A DNA stretch of 37,489 bases from Colivicinus sp022776215 (lineage in GTDB: Bacteria > Bacillota_I > Bacilli_A > Erysipelotrichales > Erysipelotrichaceae), in the NCBI GenBank assembly GCA_022776215.1, contig JALFIR010000074.1, positions 1 through 37,489 on the forward strand, given 5' to 3'. Both the position numbers and the translations under genes were made by a program. The notes beneath the pieces were generated by a model. That model was given only the letters and a program-made list of their open reading frames with translations. It ran no database searches and was not told where the DNA came from. Below are positions 24,562 through 31,998 of the stretch, piece after piece (positions within the stretch are counted from its first letter, which is position 1; each line of letters starts with the position of its first letter).

Positions 24562-25218
24562 ATGAAACAAAAAAAACATCACTCAGATTCCCTATTTATA
24601 GGGATCATCCTATTCTTTATTGGCGGTTTCCAGAATGTCTATACCTACATGAACTGTGGAAAAGTATTCGCCAATTTACAAACTGGCAACATGATATTAA
24701 TGTCTATTAATCTAGTAGAAGGGAATATATCTATTGCCTCTAGATACTTAGTACCACTATGTAGCTTCTGGTTTGGATGTGCTATAGGCGCTTCTGTGAA
24801 TATTAAATTTAAATATCTTTCAAAGATACACTGGAGAGTTATTCTGTTAATAATTGAAATGACTAACACCATCATCGCAAGTTGTTTAGCTATTCCTCTA
24901 TATAGTGCAGGACTAATCACCTTCAATTGCGCATTGACCCTTGAAGCTTTTAAAGAAGTAGACCATAGATCACTTCCTACTACTATGATGATTGGTAATA
25001 TGAGAAAGGCCATTGATTATCTAACTAAATACTTTTTAGAACATCATAAGAAAGACTTAAAAGAAGGCTTGTTTGTGATAGGCTTATTACTTGTATTTAT
25101 TGTAGGTTCCATTAGTAGCGCTATGCTAAGTGTTAATTTTGGAAATAAAACCATCTTGTTTCTAGTACCATTATATTTAATCGCCATTATCTACTTACAA
25201 TTTGAAGAGACTAAATGA
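24562..25218 (+). CDS. DUF1275 (YoaK-family) membrane protein, copy 1
   Basis: A 218-residue membrane protein with about six hydrophobic segments. The family mark is near the N-terminus: HSDSLFIGIILFFIGGFQNVYTY, then FANLQTGNMI. GNMRKA in the middle and a C-terminal hydrophobic helix complete the DUF1275/YoaK layout. The transport or other role of this family is not established. It is a tandem duplicate of the next gene, with very similar first 50 residues. Confidence 0.8.
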   Translation: MKQKKHHSDSLFIGIILFFIGGFQNVYTYMNCGKVFANLQTGNMILMSINLVEGNISIASRYLVPLCSFWFGCAIGASVNIKFKYLSKIHWRVILLIIEMTNTIIASCLAIPLYSAGLITFNCALTLEAFKEVDHRSLPTTMMIGNMRKAIDYLTKYFLEHHKKDLKEGLFVIGLLLVFIVGSISSAMLSVNFGNKTILFLVPLYLIAIIYLQFEETK

Positions 25219-25266
25219 TACCGGTTTCATGCAAATACATTATAGAAATAGGTCTATGATAGATAT
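25217..25266 (+). promoter_or_regulatory. Promoter of DUF1275 copy 2
   Basis: TATGAT (25255-25260) is 6 bases before ATG 25267, again a leaderless layout with no ribosome site. GATACCGGTTTCAT (25217-25230) matches the element before copy 1. Confidence 0.5.
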
Positions 25267-25905
25267 ATGCAAAATACTAAACAACACTCAGATTCCTTAT
25301 TTATAGGAATCATTCTATTTTTTATAGGCGGTTTCCAGAACGTCTATACCTATCTAAACTGTGGCAAGATCTTTGCGAATCTTCAAACAGGAAACATGAT
25401 GTGGATGGCTGTTGCCCTAGCTGAGAAAGACATATTAGGGGCAGCTAGATATCTAATACCACTAGGTAGTTTCTGTTTGGGCTGTGTCATCGGTGCTCTT
25501 GTAGACACCAAATGTAAATATAACTTCAAGATGCATTGGCGTACTATTGTCCTAATTATCAAAATGATTATTACTATTATTGCCTCACTTTTGGCAGCCT
25601 TGATTACTTTCAATAGCGCACTATCTTTACAAGGCTTTAAGAATGTGTGCAATAGAAGTCTACCGGCCATGATGATGATAGGTAACTTAAGAAAAGCTGT
25701 AGATCATCTAACAAAATATTCTATTAATCATGATAAGGAGGACTTAAAAGAAGGAATGTTAATCTGGATGCTACTATTCACATTCATCTTTGGAGCCTAC
25801 ATCAGTGCTATCTTAAGTGATTACTTTATGAATAATACTATCCTATTTATTGTTCCTCTATATCTAATGATGGTCATCTATTTACAAAACGACTCTAAGT
25901 GCTAG
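25267..25905 (+). CDS. DUF1275 (YoaK-family) membrane protein, copy 2
   Basis: A 212-residue paralogue of the preceding gene with the same HSDSLFIGIILFFIGGF start and LQTGNMM motif. Compared with copy 1 it lacks a few residues in the loop after the fourth helix. It ends 27 bases before atpB, and its last codons contain the atp promoter. The duplicates occupy the place where atpI would often be found, but they are not AtpI homologues that I can see. Confidence 0.8.
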   Translation: MQNTKQHSDSLFIGIILFFIGGFQNVYTYLNCGKIFANLQTGNMMWMAVALAEKDILGAARYLIPLGSFCLGCVIGALVDTKCKYNFKMHWRTIVLIIKMIITIIASLLAALITFNSALSLQGFKNVCNRSLPAMMMIGNLRKAVDHLTKYSINHDKEDLKEGMLIWMLLFTFIFGAYISAILSDYFMNNTILFIVPLYLMMVIYLQNDSKC

Positions 25906-25908
25906 AAT
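25881..25908 (+). promoter_or_regulatory. ATP synthase operon promoter
   Basis: TTTACA (25881-25886), 16-base spacer, extended -10 TGCTAGAAT (-10 box 25903-25908). The -10 box overlaps the stop codon of the DUF1275 gene. Transcription would start near 25915, giving a short leader with AAAGGAG before atpB. Confidence 0.65.
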
Positions 25909-25932
25909 AAAAAATTGGAAAAAGGAGACTTT

Positions 25933-26748
25933 ATGACAAAGAAAAAGAAAATAATACTTCTTGTATTCTTTATTATCTTGATGGCCCTAGTTGGAATGGG
26001 AATCATTCTAACCAATGGTCTAGTTTCAAAAAGTGAAACGATTCAAGAAGTCATGAAAGATGCGGTATTACATGATACTGGAAAAGTTAGTTTGTTTGGT
26101 ATAAAGGATGTTAACCCAGCTTTGATATCAGCATTCACAATCACTGTTGTTATATTAATTGTAGCTTTAGTCATAAGAATAGTTGTTGTGCCTAAATTCA
26201 AAATAGTACCAGGCAAGTTTCAACTACTATTAGAACAATGGGTAGGCTACTTTGATAAACTAGCTATCAGCAATAGTCCTGAGCATCATAAATTCTTAAG
26301 TGTCTATCTATTTGTAGCAGGCTCATATGTTTTTATAAGTACACTATTTGAACTATTTGGACTACAAGCTATCAATACCCATGGGGCATCAATTACATTA
26401 CCTGCACCATTAGCTGACATCAACGCAGCTATTGCGACGGGTGTGATGTCTTATCTTGTGATACTAGGTGGTGGTATTGCGGCCAATGGTCTTAAAGGTG
26501 CAGGCCAAACTCTAAAAGATTTCTCATTACCAATCTCAATGAGCTTTAGATTATTTGGTGCCCTACTAAGTGGATTACTTGTAAATGAATTAGTATATTA
26601 TTCAATCAGTTTAAGTTTTGTATTACCAGTAATAGTAGCTGTATTATTTACATTATTACATGCGCTAATACAAACCTATGTCTTAACAATGTTAGTTGCC
26701 TTATTCTATGGCGAAGTAAGTGAAAAGAAGGAAGAAGTTAAAAAATGA
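25933..26748 (+). CDS. atpB: ATP synthase F0 subunit a
   Basis: From ATG 25933 (AAAGGAG upstream) the protein is 271 residues. Subunit a forms the two half-channels for the coupling ion beside the c-ring. The conserved Arg is in the fourth-helix motif SMSFRLFGALLSG (about residues 197-209), and the C-terminal helices contain LHALIQTYVLTMLVALFYGE, matching the family's QAYIFxxL end. An N-terminal loop of about 40 residues lies between the first two hydrophobic segments. It opens the atp operon and overlaps atpE as ATGA. Confidence 0.92.
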   Translation: MTKKKKIILLVFFIILMALVGMGIILTNGLVSKSETIQEVMKDAVLHDTGKVSLFGIKDVNPALISAFTITVVILIVALVIRIVVVPKFKIVPGKFQLLLEQWVGYFDKLAISNSPEHHKFLSVYLFVAGSYVFISTLFELFGLQAINTHGASITLPAPLADINAAIATGVMSYLVILGGGIAANGLKGAGQTLKDFSLPISMSFRLFGALLSGLLVNELVYYSISLSFVLPVIVAVLFTLLHALIQTYVLTMLVALFYGEVSEKKEEVKK

Positions 26749-27068
26749 AAAAATTATTATTAGTTATTGCGATCGTATGTTCATTAATGTGTGTAAGTAC
26801 ACCAGTATTTGCACAAGATTCTAATACTACAAATGTAGTAAGTGTTGACTCAGACAAGGCTAAATCAGCAGCCTTTGTAGTTGGTATCTCATCAGCATGT
26901 GCAGCTATTGCCATGGGTATGGCTATTTCAAAATCAACAGAATCAATCTCTAGACAACCAGAAGCTGAAGGTTCAATTAGAACTGCATTAATGTTGGGTC
27001 TTGTGTTTATTGAAACTGTCGTTATTTATGCGCTAATTGTAGCTATCTTAGTAATATTTGTATTGTAG
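26745..27068 (+). CDS. atpE: ATP synthase F0 subunit c with N-terminal signal sequence
   Basis: The 107-residue precursor is longer than the usual 70-85. It starts with a cleavable-looking signal peptide (MKKLLLVIAIVCSLMCVSTPVFAQ) and an acidic linker before the two-helix hairpin. The polar loop SRQPEAEG is classic. The ion-binding Glu is in LVFIETVVIY, with Thr next to it and Tyr five residues on, as in some Na+ enzymes. The Gln of helix 1 typical of Na+ rings is replaced by Met, so ion choice is open. The glycine repeat of helix 1 is replaced by Ser, Cys and Ala. Confidence 0.9.
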   Translation: MKKLLLVIAIVCSLMCVSTPVFAQDSNTTNVVSVDSDKAKSAAFVVGISSACAAIAMGMAISKSTESISRQPEAEGSIRTALMLGLVFIETVVIYALIVAILVIFVL

Positions 27069-27077
27069 GTGATTTAA

Positions 27078-27560
27078 ATGAATCTACCATTAAATATTGA
27101 TTGGCAACAAATCCTTTTACATATGTTCAACCTAATCATCTTAGGCTTTGGACTATACTTACTCCTATATAAGCCAGTAAAAGCTTTTATGGATAAAAGA
27201 GAAGCATATTATAAGGATTTAGATGATAGTGCCAATAAGAAAAATGAAGATGCAGATAAGCTTCTAAAAGAATATCAAGATAAGTTAGCTAAGGCTGATG
27301 AAGAGATCAAGGAGAAGAAGAATGTCGCAATGAAAGAACTTGATGACAAAGTTAACTCTGAATTAAATAAGGCTAAAGAAGATGCTAAGAGAATCGTTGA
27401 GGATGCTAAGGCTCAGGGTCAAAAGAAACACGATGAACTAGTTGAAAGTGCTAATAAGGATATCTGTGATCTAGCTATTAAGGCTACTAGTAAGTTGGTT
27501 GATAAGACATTAGATGATTCTTATGATGAATTTTTACTAGCTGTAAAGAAGGAAAAGTAA
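27078..27560 (+). CDS. atpF: ATP synthase F0 subunit b
   Basis: A 160-residue stalk protein: one N-terminal membrane helix (LLHMFNLIILGFGLYLLLYKP), then a long charged coiled coil (KREAYYKDLDDSANKKNEDADKLLKEY onward) and a C-terminal end that would contact delta. It dimerises to hold F1 still against the rotor. Its TAA stop overlaps the atpA ATG as TAATG. The delta gene atpH, normally next, is missing; the following gene begins with a delta-like segment instead. Confidence 0.9.
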   Translation: MNLPLNIDWQQILLHMFNLIILGFGLYLLLYKPVKAFMDKREAYYKDLDDSANKKNEDADKLLKEYQDKLAKADEEIKEKKNVAMKELDDKVNSELNKAKEDAKRIVEDAKAQGQKKHDELVESANKDICDLAIKATSKLVDKTLDDSYDEFLLAVKKEK

Positions 27561-29260
27561 TGAGAGCTGTTTTATATAGTGCTAAAAAGCCTAGTGAAAA
27601 GATTAATAAAAAGTTTGAAGCTTTTTTAAATGAAAAGTATGGTGAAGTAGAACTAGAATGGCAAGAATCTGATTTAAAAAGTGGTTTCAAATTATTAGTA
27701 GGTGATGATGTTTATTATTGGGACGCTAATTCTAAGTTTGAACAATTAAAGACTGAGTGGCAAAAATATAGAAACAACGACAACATCATTCCACTTCTTC
27801 AAGACTCATTGGATAATTGGACACCAAACGCTATCGCTGATGAAGTAGGTAGAGTTATTTCAGTAGGTGATGGTATTGCTAAGGTATCAGGTCTTAAGAA
27901 TGTTAAGTATGGTGAGATTTTATTGTTTACAGACAATATTAGGGGTATGGTCCTAGATTTAAAACAAGACTCTATCTCTTGCATTCTTTTTGGCGATGAT
28001 AGAAATATCATCCAAGGTAGTGTTGTTAAAAGAACTAATAAGACGGCTGGTATTCCAGTTGGTGAAGAATATGTTGGTAGAGTGATTGATGCCTTAGGTA
28101 ATCCAATTGATGATAAGGGGCCAATTCATGCCAAAAAGTATATGCCTCTTGAACAAGAAGCACCTAGTATTATGGATAGAAGTCCGGTAAATAGACCTCT
28201 TGAAACAGGTATTTTGGCAATCGATTCGATGTTTCCAATTGGTAAGGGACAAAGAGAATTGATCATTGGCGATAGACAAACTGGTAAGACCGCTATTGCC
28301 CTAGATACTATTCTTAATCAAAAGGGCAAGGATGTTATTTGTATCTATGTAGCCATTGGTCAAAAGGCAAGTAGTGTTGCAGGTATTGTAGAAAAACTTA
28401 GGGAACATGATGCCCTTAAGTATTCAATTGTCTTAAGTGCTACAGCTAGTGAGAGTGCTCCTATGCAATATATTGCCCCTTATGCAGCTACTTCAATGGG
28501 TGAATATTTTATGCACGAGGGCAAGGATGTTTTAATTGTCTATGATGATTTAAGCAAACATGCCATTGCCTATAGAGCTCTGTCTTTATTGTTGGAGAGA
28601 AGTCCAGGTAGAGAAGCTTACCCGGGTGATGTTTTCTATTTACATTCAAGATTACTTGAAAGAAGTGCTAACTTACTAAATGGTGGTAGTATGTCTGCAT
28701 TACCAATTGTTGAAACACAAGCAGGTGATGTATCAGCCTATATTCCAACTAATATTATTTCAATTACTGATGGTCAATTGTTCCTAGAGAGTAATCTATT
28801 CTTCTTAGGACAAAGACCAGCTATTAATATTGGTCTATCAGTATCAAGAGTTGGTGGTGATGCCCAATATAAGATTGTGAAAAAGGCTACTGGAGCTATC
28901 AGACTTGATTTAGCTCAATATCGTGAGATGGAAGTCTTTATGCAGTTTAGTTCAGACTTGGATGATGCGACTAAGAGTCAACTTCATTATGGCCAAATCC
29001 TAATGGAACTTCTTAAGCAGGAACAATATCATCCTATGTCTATGCATGAAGAGGTTATTATTCTTTTAACGGCCTTGAATCATTTGTTTGATGACTTTGA
29101 TATTAAGAATATTAAGAGTATTAAGAATGATTTGTTGGCATACTTTAATAATAATAAGAAAGATATCATCAATACTATTAATGATAAGAAGGTCTTGGAT
29201 AATGAATTAAAAACAAGTATTGTTGATAATGCACGTGAGTATTTAAATGGCAAGCACTAA
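27560..29260 (+). CDS. atpA: ATP synthase F1 alpha subunit with N-terminal delta-like C-domain
   Basis: Alpha is a nucleotide-binding F1 subunit. This one has 566 residues against about 500 normally. Residues from about 80 on are standard: VGRVISVGDGIAKVSGL, P-loop GDRQTGKTA (about 237-245), and the alpha signature around RALSLLLERSPGREAYPGD. The first 65 residues are extra and match the C-terminal domain of the delta subunit: an opening VLYSAKKPSEKI, then LKSGFKLLVGDDVYYWD and FEQLKTEW, which correspond to the delta motifs A-P-L-(S/T)-E, L-I-G-G-hydrophobic-G-D and G-Q-L-E-x-L. No separate atpH is present, so the delta function is at least partly fused here. Confidence 0.9.
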   Translation: MRAVLYSAKKPSEKINKKFEAFLNEKYGEVELEWQESDLKSGFKLLVGDDVYYWDANSKFEQLKTEWQKYRNNDNIIPLLQDSLDNWTPNAIADEVGRVISVGDGIAKVSGLKNVKYGEILLFTDNIRGMVLDLKQDSISCILFGDDRNIIQGSVVKRTNKTAGIPVGEEYVGRVIDALGNPIDDKGPIHAKKYMPLEQEAPSIMDRSPVNRPLETGILAIDSMFPIGKGQRELIIGDRQTGKTAIALDTILNQKGKDVICIYVAIGQKASSVAGIVEKLREHDALKYSIVLSATASESAPMQYIAPYAATSMGEYFMHEGKDVLIVYDDLSKHAIAYRALSLLLERSPGREAYPGDVFYLHSRLLERSANLLNGGSMSALPIVETQAGDVSAYIPTNIISITDGQLFLESNLFFLGQRPAINIGLSVSRVGGDAQYKIVKKATGAIRLDLAQYREMEVFMQFSSDLDDATKSQLHYGQILMELLKQEQYHPMSMHEEVIILLTALNHLFDDFDIKNIKSIKNDLLAYFNNNKKDIINTINDKKVLDNELKTSIVDNAREYLNGKH

Positions 29261-30152
29261 GGAAATAAAAGATCGTATCGCAAGTGTTAAGGATACCCAA
29301 AAGATTACAAGTGCGATGTATTTAATTGCTTCTACTAAGCTTACTAAGGCTAAAAGAGAACTAAATGATACGCGTCCTTATTTTAATGAGCTTAAGACAG
29401 AGATTAAGAGAATTTTTAGAACGCCTAACAACATTGACAGTCCCTATGTTTATCCACCAGAGAGTGAGCCTAAGGAAAGAGGAACCTATGGTATTTTGGT
29501 TATTACGGCTGATAAGGGTTTGGCTGGTTCTTATAATCAAAATGTCATTAAGGAGGCCGAACACTTATTGGCTTCTTATCATGGTAGTAAGTTATATGTG
29601 GTTGGTGAGTATGGAAGAAGGTATTATGAGAATCATAATATTCCAATTGAGAAGTCTTTCTTATATACAGCCCAAAATCCAACAATGGAAAGAGCTAGGG
29701 AAATATCTTCTATATTATTAGAGGAGTTTCATAATAAGACTTTAAGTAAGATTTTCGTTGTTTATACGGATATGGAGAATGCCTTTAATTCGAAGGCTTA
29801 TTCTACAAGACTTATTCCTTTACATAGAAAAGAATTTCAAACTACTAAGGAAGAGAAGGAGATTCATATACCCTTTGGTTTTTATCCAAATGAGGTTGAG
29901 GTATTGAACTCTATCATGCCTTCATATATATCGGGTTTTATCTATAGTGCCTTGGTTGATAGTTTCTGTTGTGAACAGAATGCAAGAATGAATGCGATGA
30001 AGAGTGCTAATGATAATGCGGAAAAGTTGTTAAGTAATTTGTCTTTACAATATAACACTTTAAGACAGGCTGAGATTACTCAGGAAATAAATGAGGTTTC
30101 AGCTGGTGCTCTAGCTTTAAGAAAGAAGCATAGAAAGGAAGCGAAGAAATGA
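29247..30152 (+). CDS. atpG: ATP synthase F1 gamma subunit
   Basis: This is the rotating central shaft. The 301-residue protein starts MASTKEIKDRIASVKDTQKITSAMYLIASTK in the family style (long N-terminal helix) and ends EITQEINEVSAGALALRKKH (C-terminal helix). The middle Rossmann-like domain has GILVITADKGLAGSYNQNVI. It overlaps the end of atpA by 14 bases and atpD by 4. Confidence 0.94.
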   Translation: MASTKEIKDRIASVKDTQKITSAMYLIASTKLTKAKRELNDTRPYFNELKTEIKRIFRTPNNIDSPYVYPPESEPKERGTYGILVITADKGLAGSYNQNVIKEAEHLLASYHGSKLYVVGEYGRRYYENHNIPIEKSFLYTAQNPTMERAREISSILLEEFHNKTLSKIFVVYTDMENAFNSKAYSTRLIPLHRKEFQTTKEEKEIHIPFGFYPNEVEVLNSIMPSYISGFIYSALVDSFCCEQNARMNAMKSANDNAEKLLSNLSLQYNTLRQAEITQEINEVSAGALALRKKHRKEAKK

Positions 30153-31558
30153 ATACTGGTAAGATAGTTGAAGTATCAAGTTCGGTTGTTGATGTTTATT
30201 TTAAACAATTGCCTAAGATTAAAAATGCCCTAAAGGTAACTGTTGATGATAAAGAATATACGATGGAAGTTGCTGAACACATTGGTGACAACATCGTTAG
30301 ATGTCTGATGTTAGGCAAGAGTGAAGGCTTATATAGAGGCCAAGAGGTTGTGGATACTGGTGATACTATTATGGTTCCAGTAGGTGAAGCAACTCTAGGT
30401 AGAATGTTTAATTGCCTTGGTGAGACAATTGATGATAAACCTGGGTTGGAAGCTACGGGCTCGAATCTGGGCTCTAATCTAGGGCTCGAATCTAGATGGT
30501 CAATCTTTAGAGAACCACCAAAGTTTTCTGAACAAAAACCTATTGGTGAAATACTAGAAACAGGTATCAAGGTAATCGACTTACTAGAACCTTATCCAAA
30601 GGGTGGTAAGATTGGTTTGTTTGGTGGTGCTGGTGTAGGTAAGACTGTTTTAATTCAAGAGCTTATGCATAATATCGCTACTCAAGCTGATGGCTATTCT
30701 ATCTTTGCCGGTGTAGGTGAGCGAAGTAGAGAGGGCAATGACTTGTGGCGTGAGATGAAACAGAGTGGTGTTATTGATAATACTGCCCTTGTCTTTGGTC
30801 AAATGAATGAGGCACCTGGTGTTCGTATGAGAGTTCCGTTGACAGGTCTTACTATGGCTGAGTATTTTAGGGATGAAAAGAATAAGGATGTTCTTTTGTT
30901 TATAGATAATATCTTTAGATTTGTCCAAGCTGGTAGTGAGGTTAGTACTCTTTTGGGTCATATGCCTAGTGCAGTTGGTTATCAACCTACGCTTGCTAAT
31001 GAGATGGGTGCTTTACAAGAACGTATCGCTTCTACAAAACATGGTTCAGTTACTTCGGTTCAGGCTGTTTATGTGCCCGCTGATGACTTGAGTGATCCAG
31101 CTCCAGCTACTACTTTTACACACCTAGATGCAACTACTGTTTTGAGTAGAAAGATTGCGGAACAGGGTATTTATCCTGCTGTTGATCCTTTAAATTCTAC
31201 AAGTAGAATCTTAGAGGCTGATATTGTAGGTGATTTACATTATAGGGTGGCAAGAAGTGTTCAGGAGACACTTGAAAAATATAATGAGCTACAGGATATT
31301 ATTGCGATATTAGGTATGGATGAATTGTCTGATGAGGATAAGAAGACTGTTAACAGAGCTCGTAAGATTCAAAAGTTCTTGTCACAACCTTTCTTTGTCG
31401 GAGAGAAGTTTACAGGTATAGAGGGTACTTATGTTCCTTTGAAGGATACTATTGAAGGTTTTAGAGCTATCGTGGATGGTGAGATGGATGATTATCCAGA
31501 GAGTTGTTTCTATAATGTGGGAACAATTGAGGATGTTAAAAGAAAGGCTTCTAAATGA
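30149..31558 (+). CDS. atpD: ATP synthase F1 beta subunit
   Basis: Beta is the catalytic subunit. The 469-residue protein has P-loop GGAGVGKTVLIQE (about 157-169), catalytic GERSREGNDLW with the general-base Glu, Walker B VLLFIDNIFRF, and the DELSDEDK motif near the C-terminus. Between IDDKP and RWSIFREPP (residues about 99-115) sits a segment built from GGGCTCGAATCT motifs, longer by roughly ten residues than in other beta subunits. It maps to the surface loop just before the catalytic domain, so activity is probably kept. Confidence 0.95.
   Translation: MNTGKIVEVSSSVVDVYFKQLPKIKNALKVTVDDKEYTMEVAEHIGDNIVRCLMLGKSEGLYRGQEVVDTGDTIMVPVGEATLGRMFNCLGETIDDKPGLEATGSNLGSNLGLESRWSIFREPPKFSEQKPIGEILETGIKVIDLLEPYPKGGKIGLFGGAGVGKTVLIQELMHNIATQADGYSIFAGVGERSREGNDLWREMKQSGVIDNTALVFGQMNEAPGVRMRVPLTGLTMAEYFRDEKNKDVLLFIDNIFRFVQAGSEVSTLLGHMPSAVGYQPTLANEMGALQERIASTKHGSVTSVQAVYVPADDLSDPAPATTFTHLDATTVLSRKIAEQGIYPAVDPLNSTSRILEADIVGDLHYRVARSVQETLEKYNELQDIIAILGMDELSDEDKKTVNRARKIQKFLSQPFFVGEKFTGIEGTYVPLKDTIEGFRAIVDGEMDDYPESCFYNVGTIEDVKRKASK
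30443..30493 (+). repeat. Intragenic GGGCTCGAATCT cluster in atpD
   Basis: Two exact copies (30457-30468 and 30482-30493), one copy with a single mismatch (GGGCTCTAATCT, 30469-30480) and a decayed copy GGGTTGGAAGCT (30443-30454). They are read as Gly-Leu-Glu-Ser or Gly-Ser-Asn-Leu depending on frame, again showing that the DNA is conserved and not the peptide. Confidence 0.88.
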
Positions 31559-31962
31559 GAGAGACTTTCATGACTCATATACTAGCTGCTGATAGAAAGT
31601 TCTATGAGGGGCCACTTGAATCGTTAATTGTTCCTACTAATGAAGGACAATATGGTATCTTGGCAAAGCACAGAAATGTTATAACAGCAACAGTACCTGG
31701 GGTTTTAAAGTATAAGCTGCCTAACCAGGAGTTTAAGACTGCTGCGGTTTCTTCGGGTCTTGTTAAGATTGAAAATGGTGAAGTTTTAATTCTTGTTGAC
31801 TCATGTGAGCGTCCTGAGGAGATTGATGTTAATCGTGCTAAGAAAGCTGAAGCTAAGGCTAAGGAAGAACTTCTTCAAAAGAAGAGTATTCAAGAGTATC
31901 AAAGTGCTAAGCTTCATTTAGCTAGAGCTATCAATCGTCTTAAGGTTAAAAAGAGATCCTAA
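31555..31962 (+). CDS. atpC: ATP synthase F1 epsilon subunit
   Basis: The 135-residue protein has the N-terminal beta-sandwich (FYEGPLESLIVPTNEGQYGILAKHRNVI, then VPGVLKY) and a C-terminal helical hairpin (RAKKAEAKAKEELLQKK...HLARAINRLKV) that can brake rotation. It closes the atp operon. The start at 31555 overlaps the atpD stop as ATGA; an internal Met (31570) fits the family start equally well. Confidence 0.92.
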   Translation: MRETFMTHILAADRKFYEGPLESLIVPTNEGQYGILAKHRNVITATVPGVLKYKLPNQEFKTAAVSSGLVKIENGEVLILVDSCERPEEIDVNRAKKAEAKAKEELLQKKSIQEYQSAKLHLARAINRLKVKKRS

Positions 31963-31998
31963 CTTTGTTGTATCATATAAGTACGAGAGGGGACTTGT

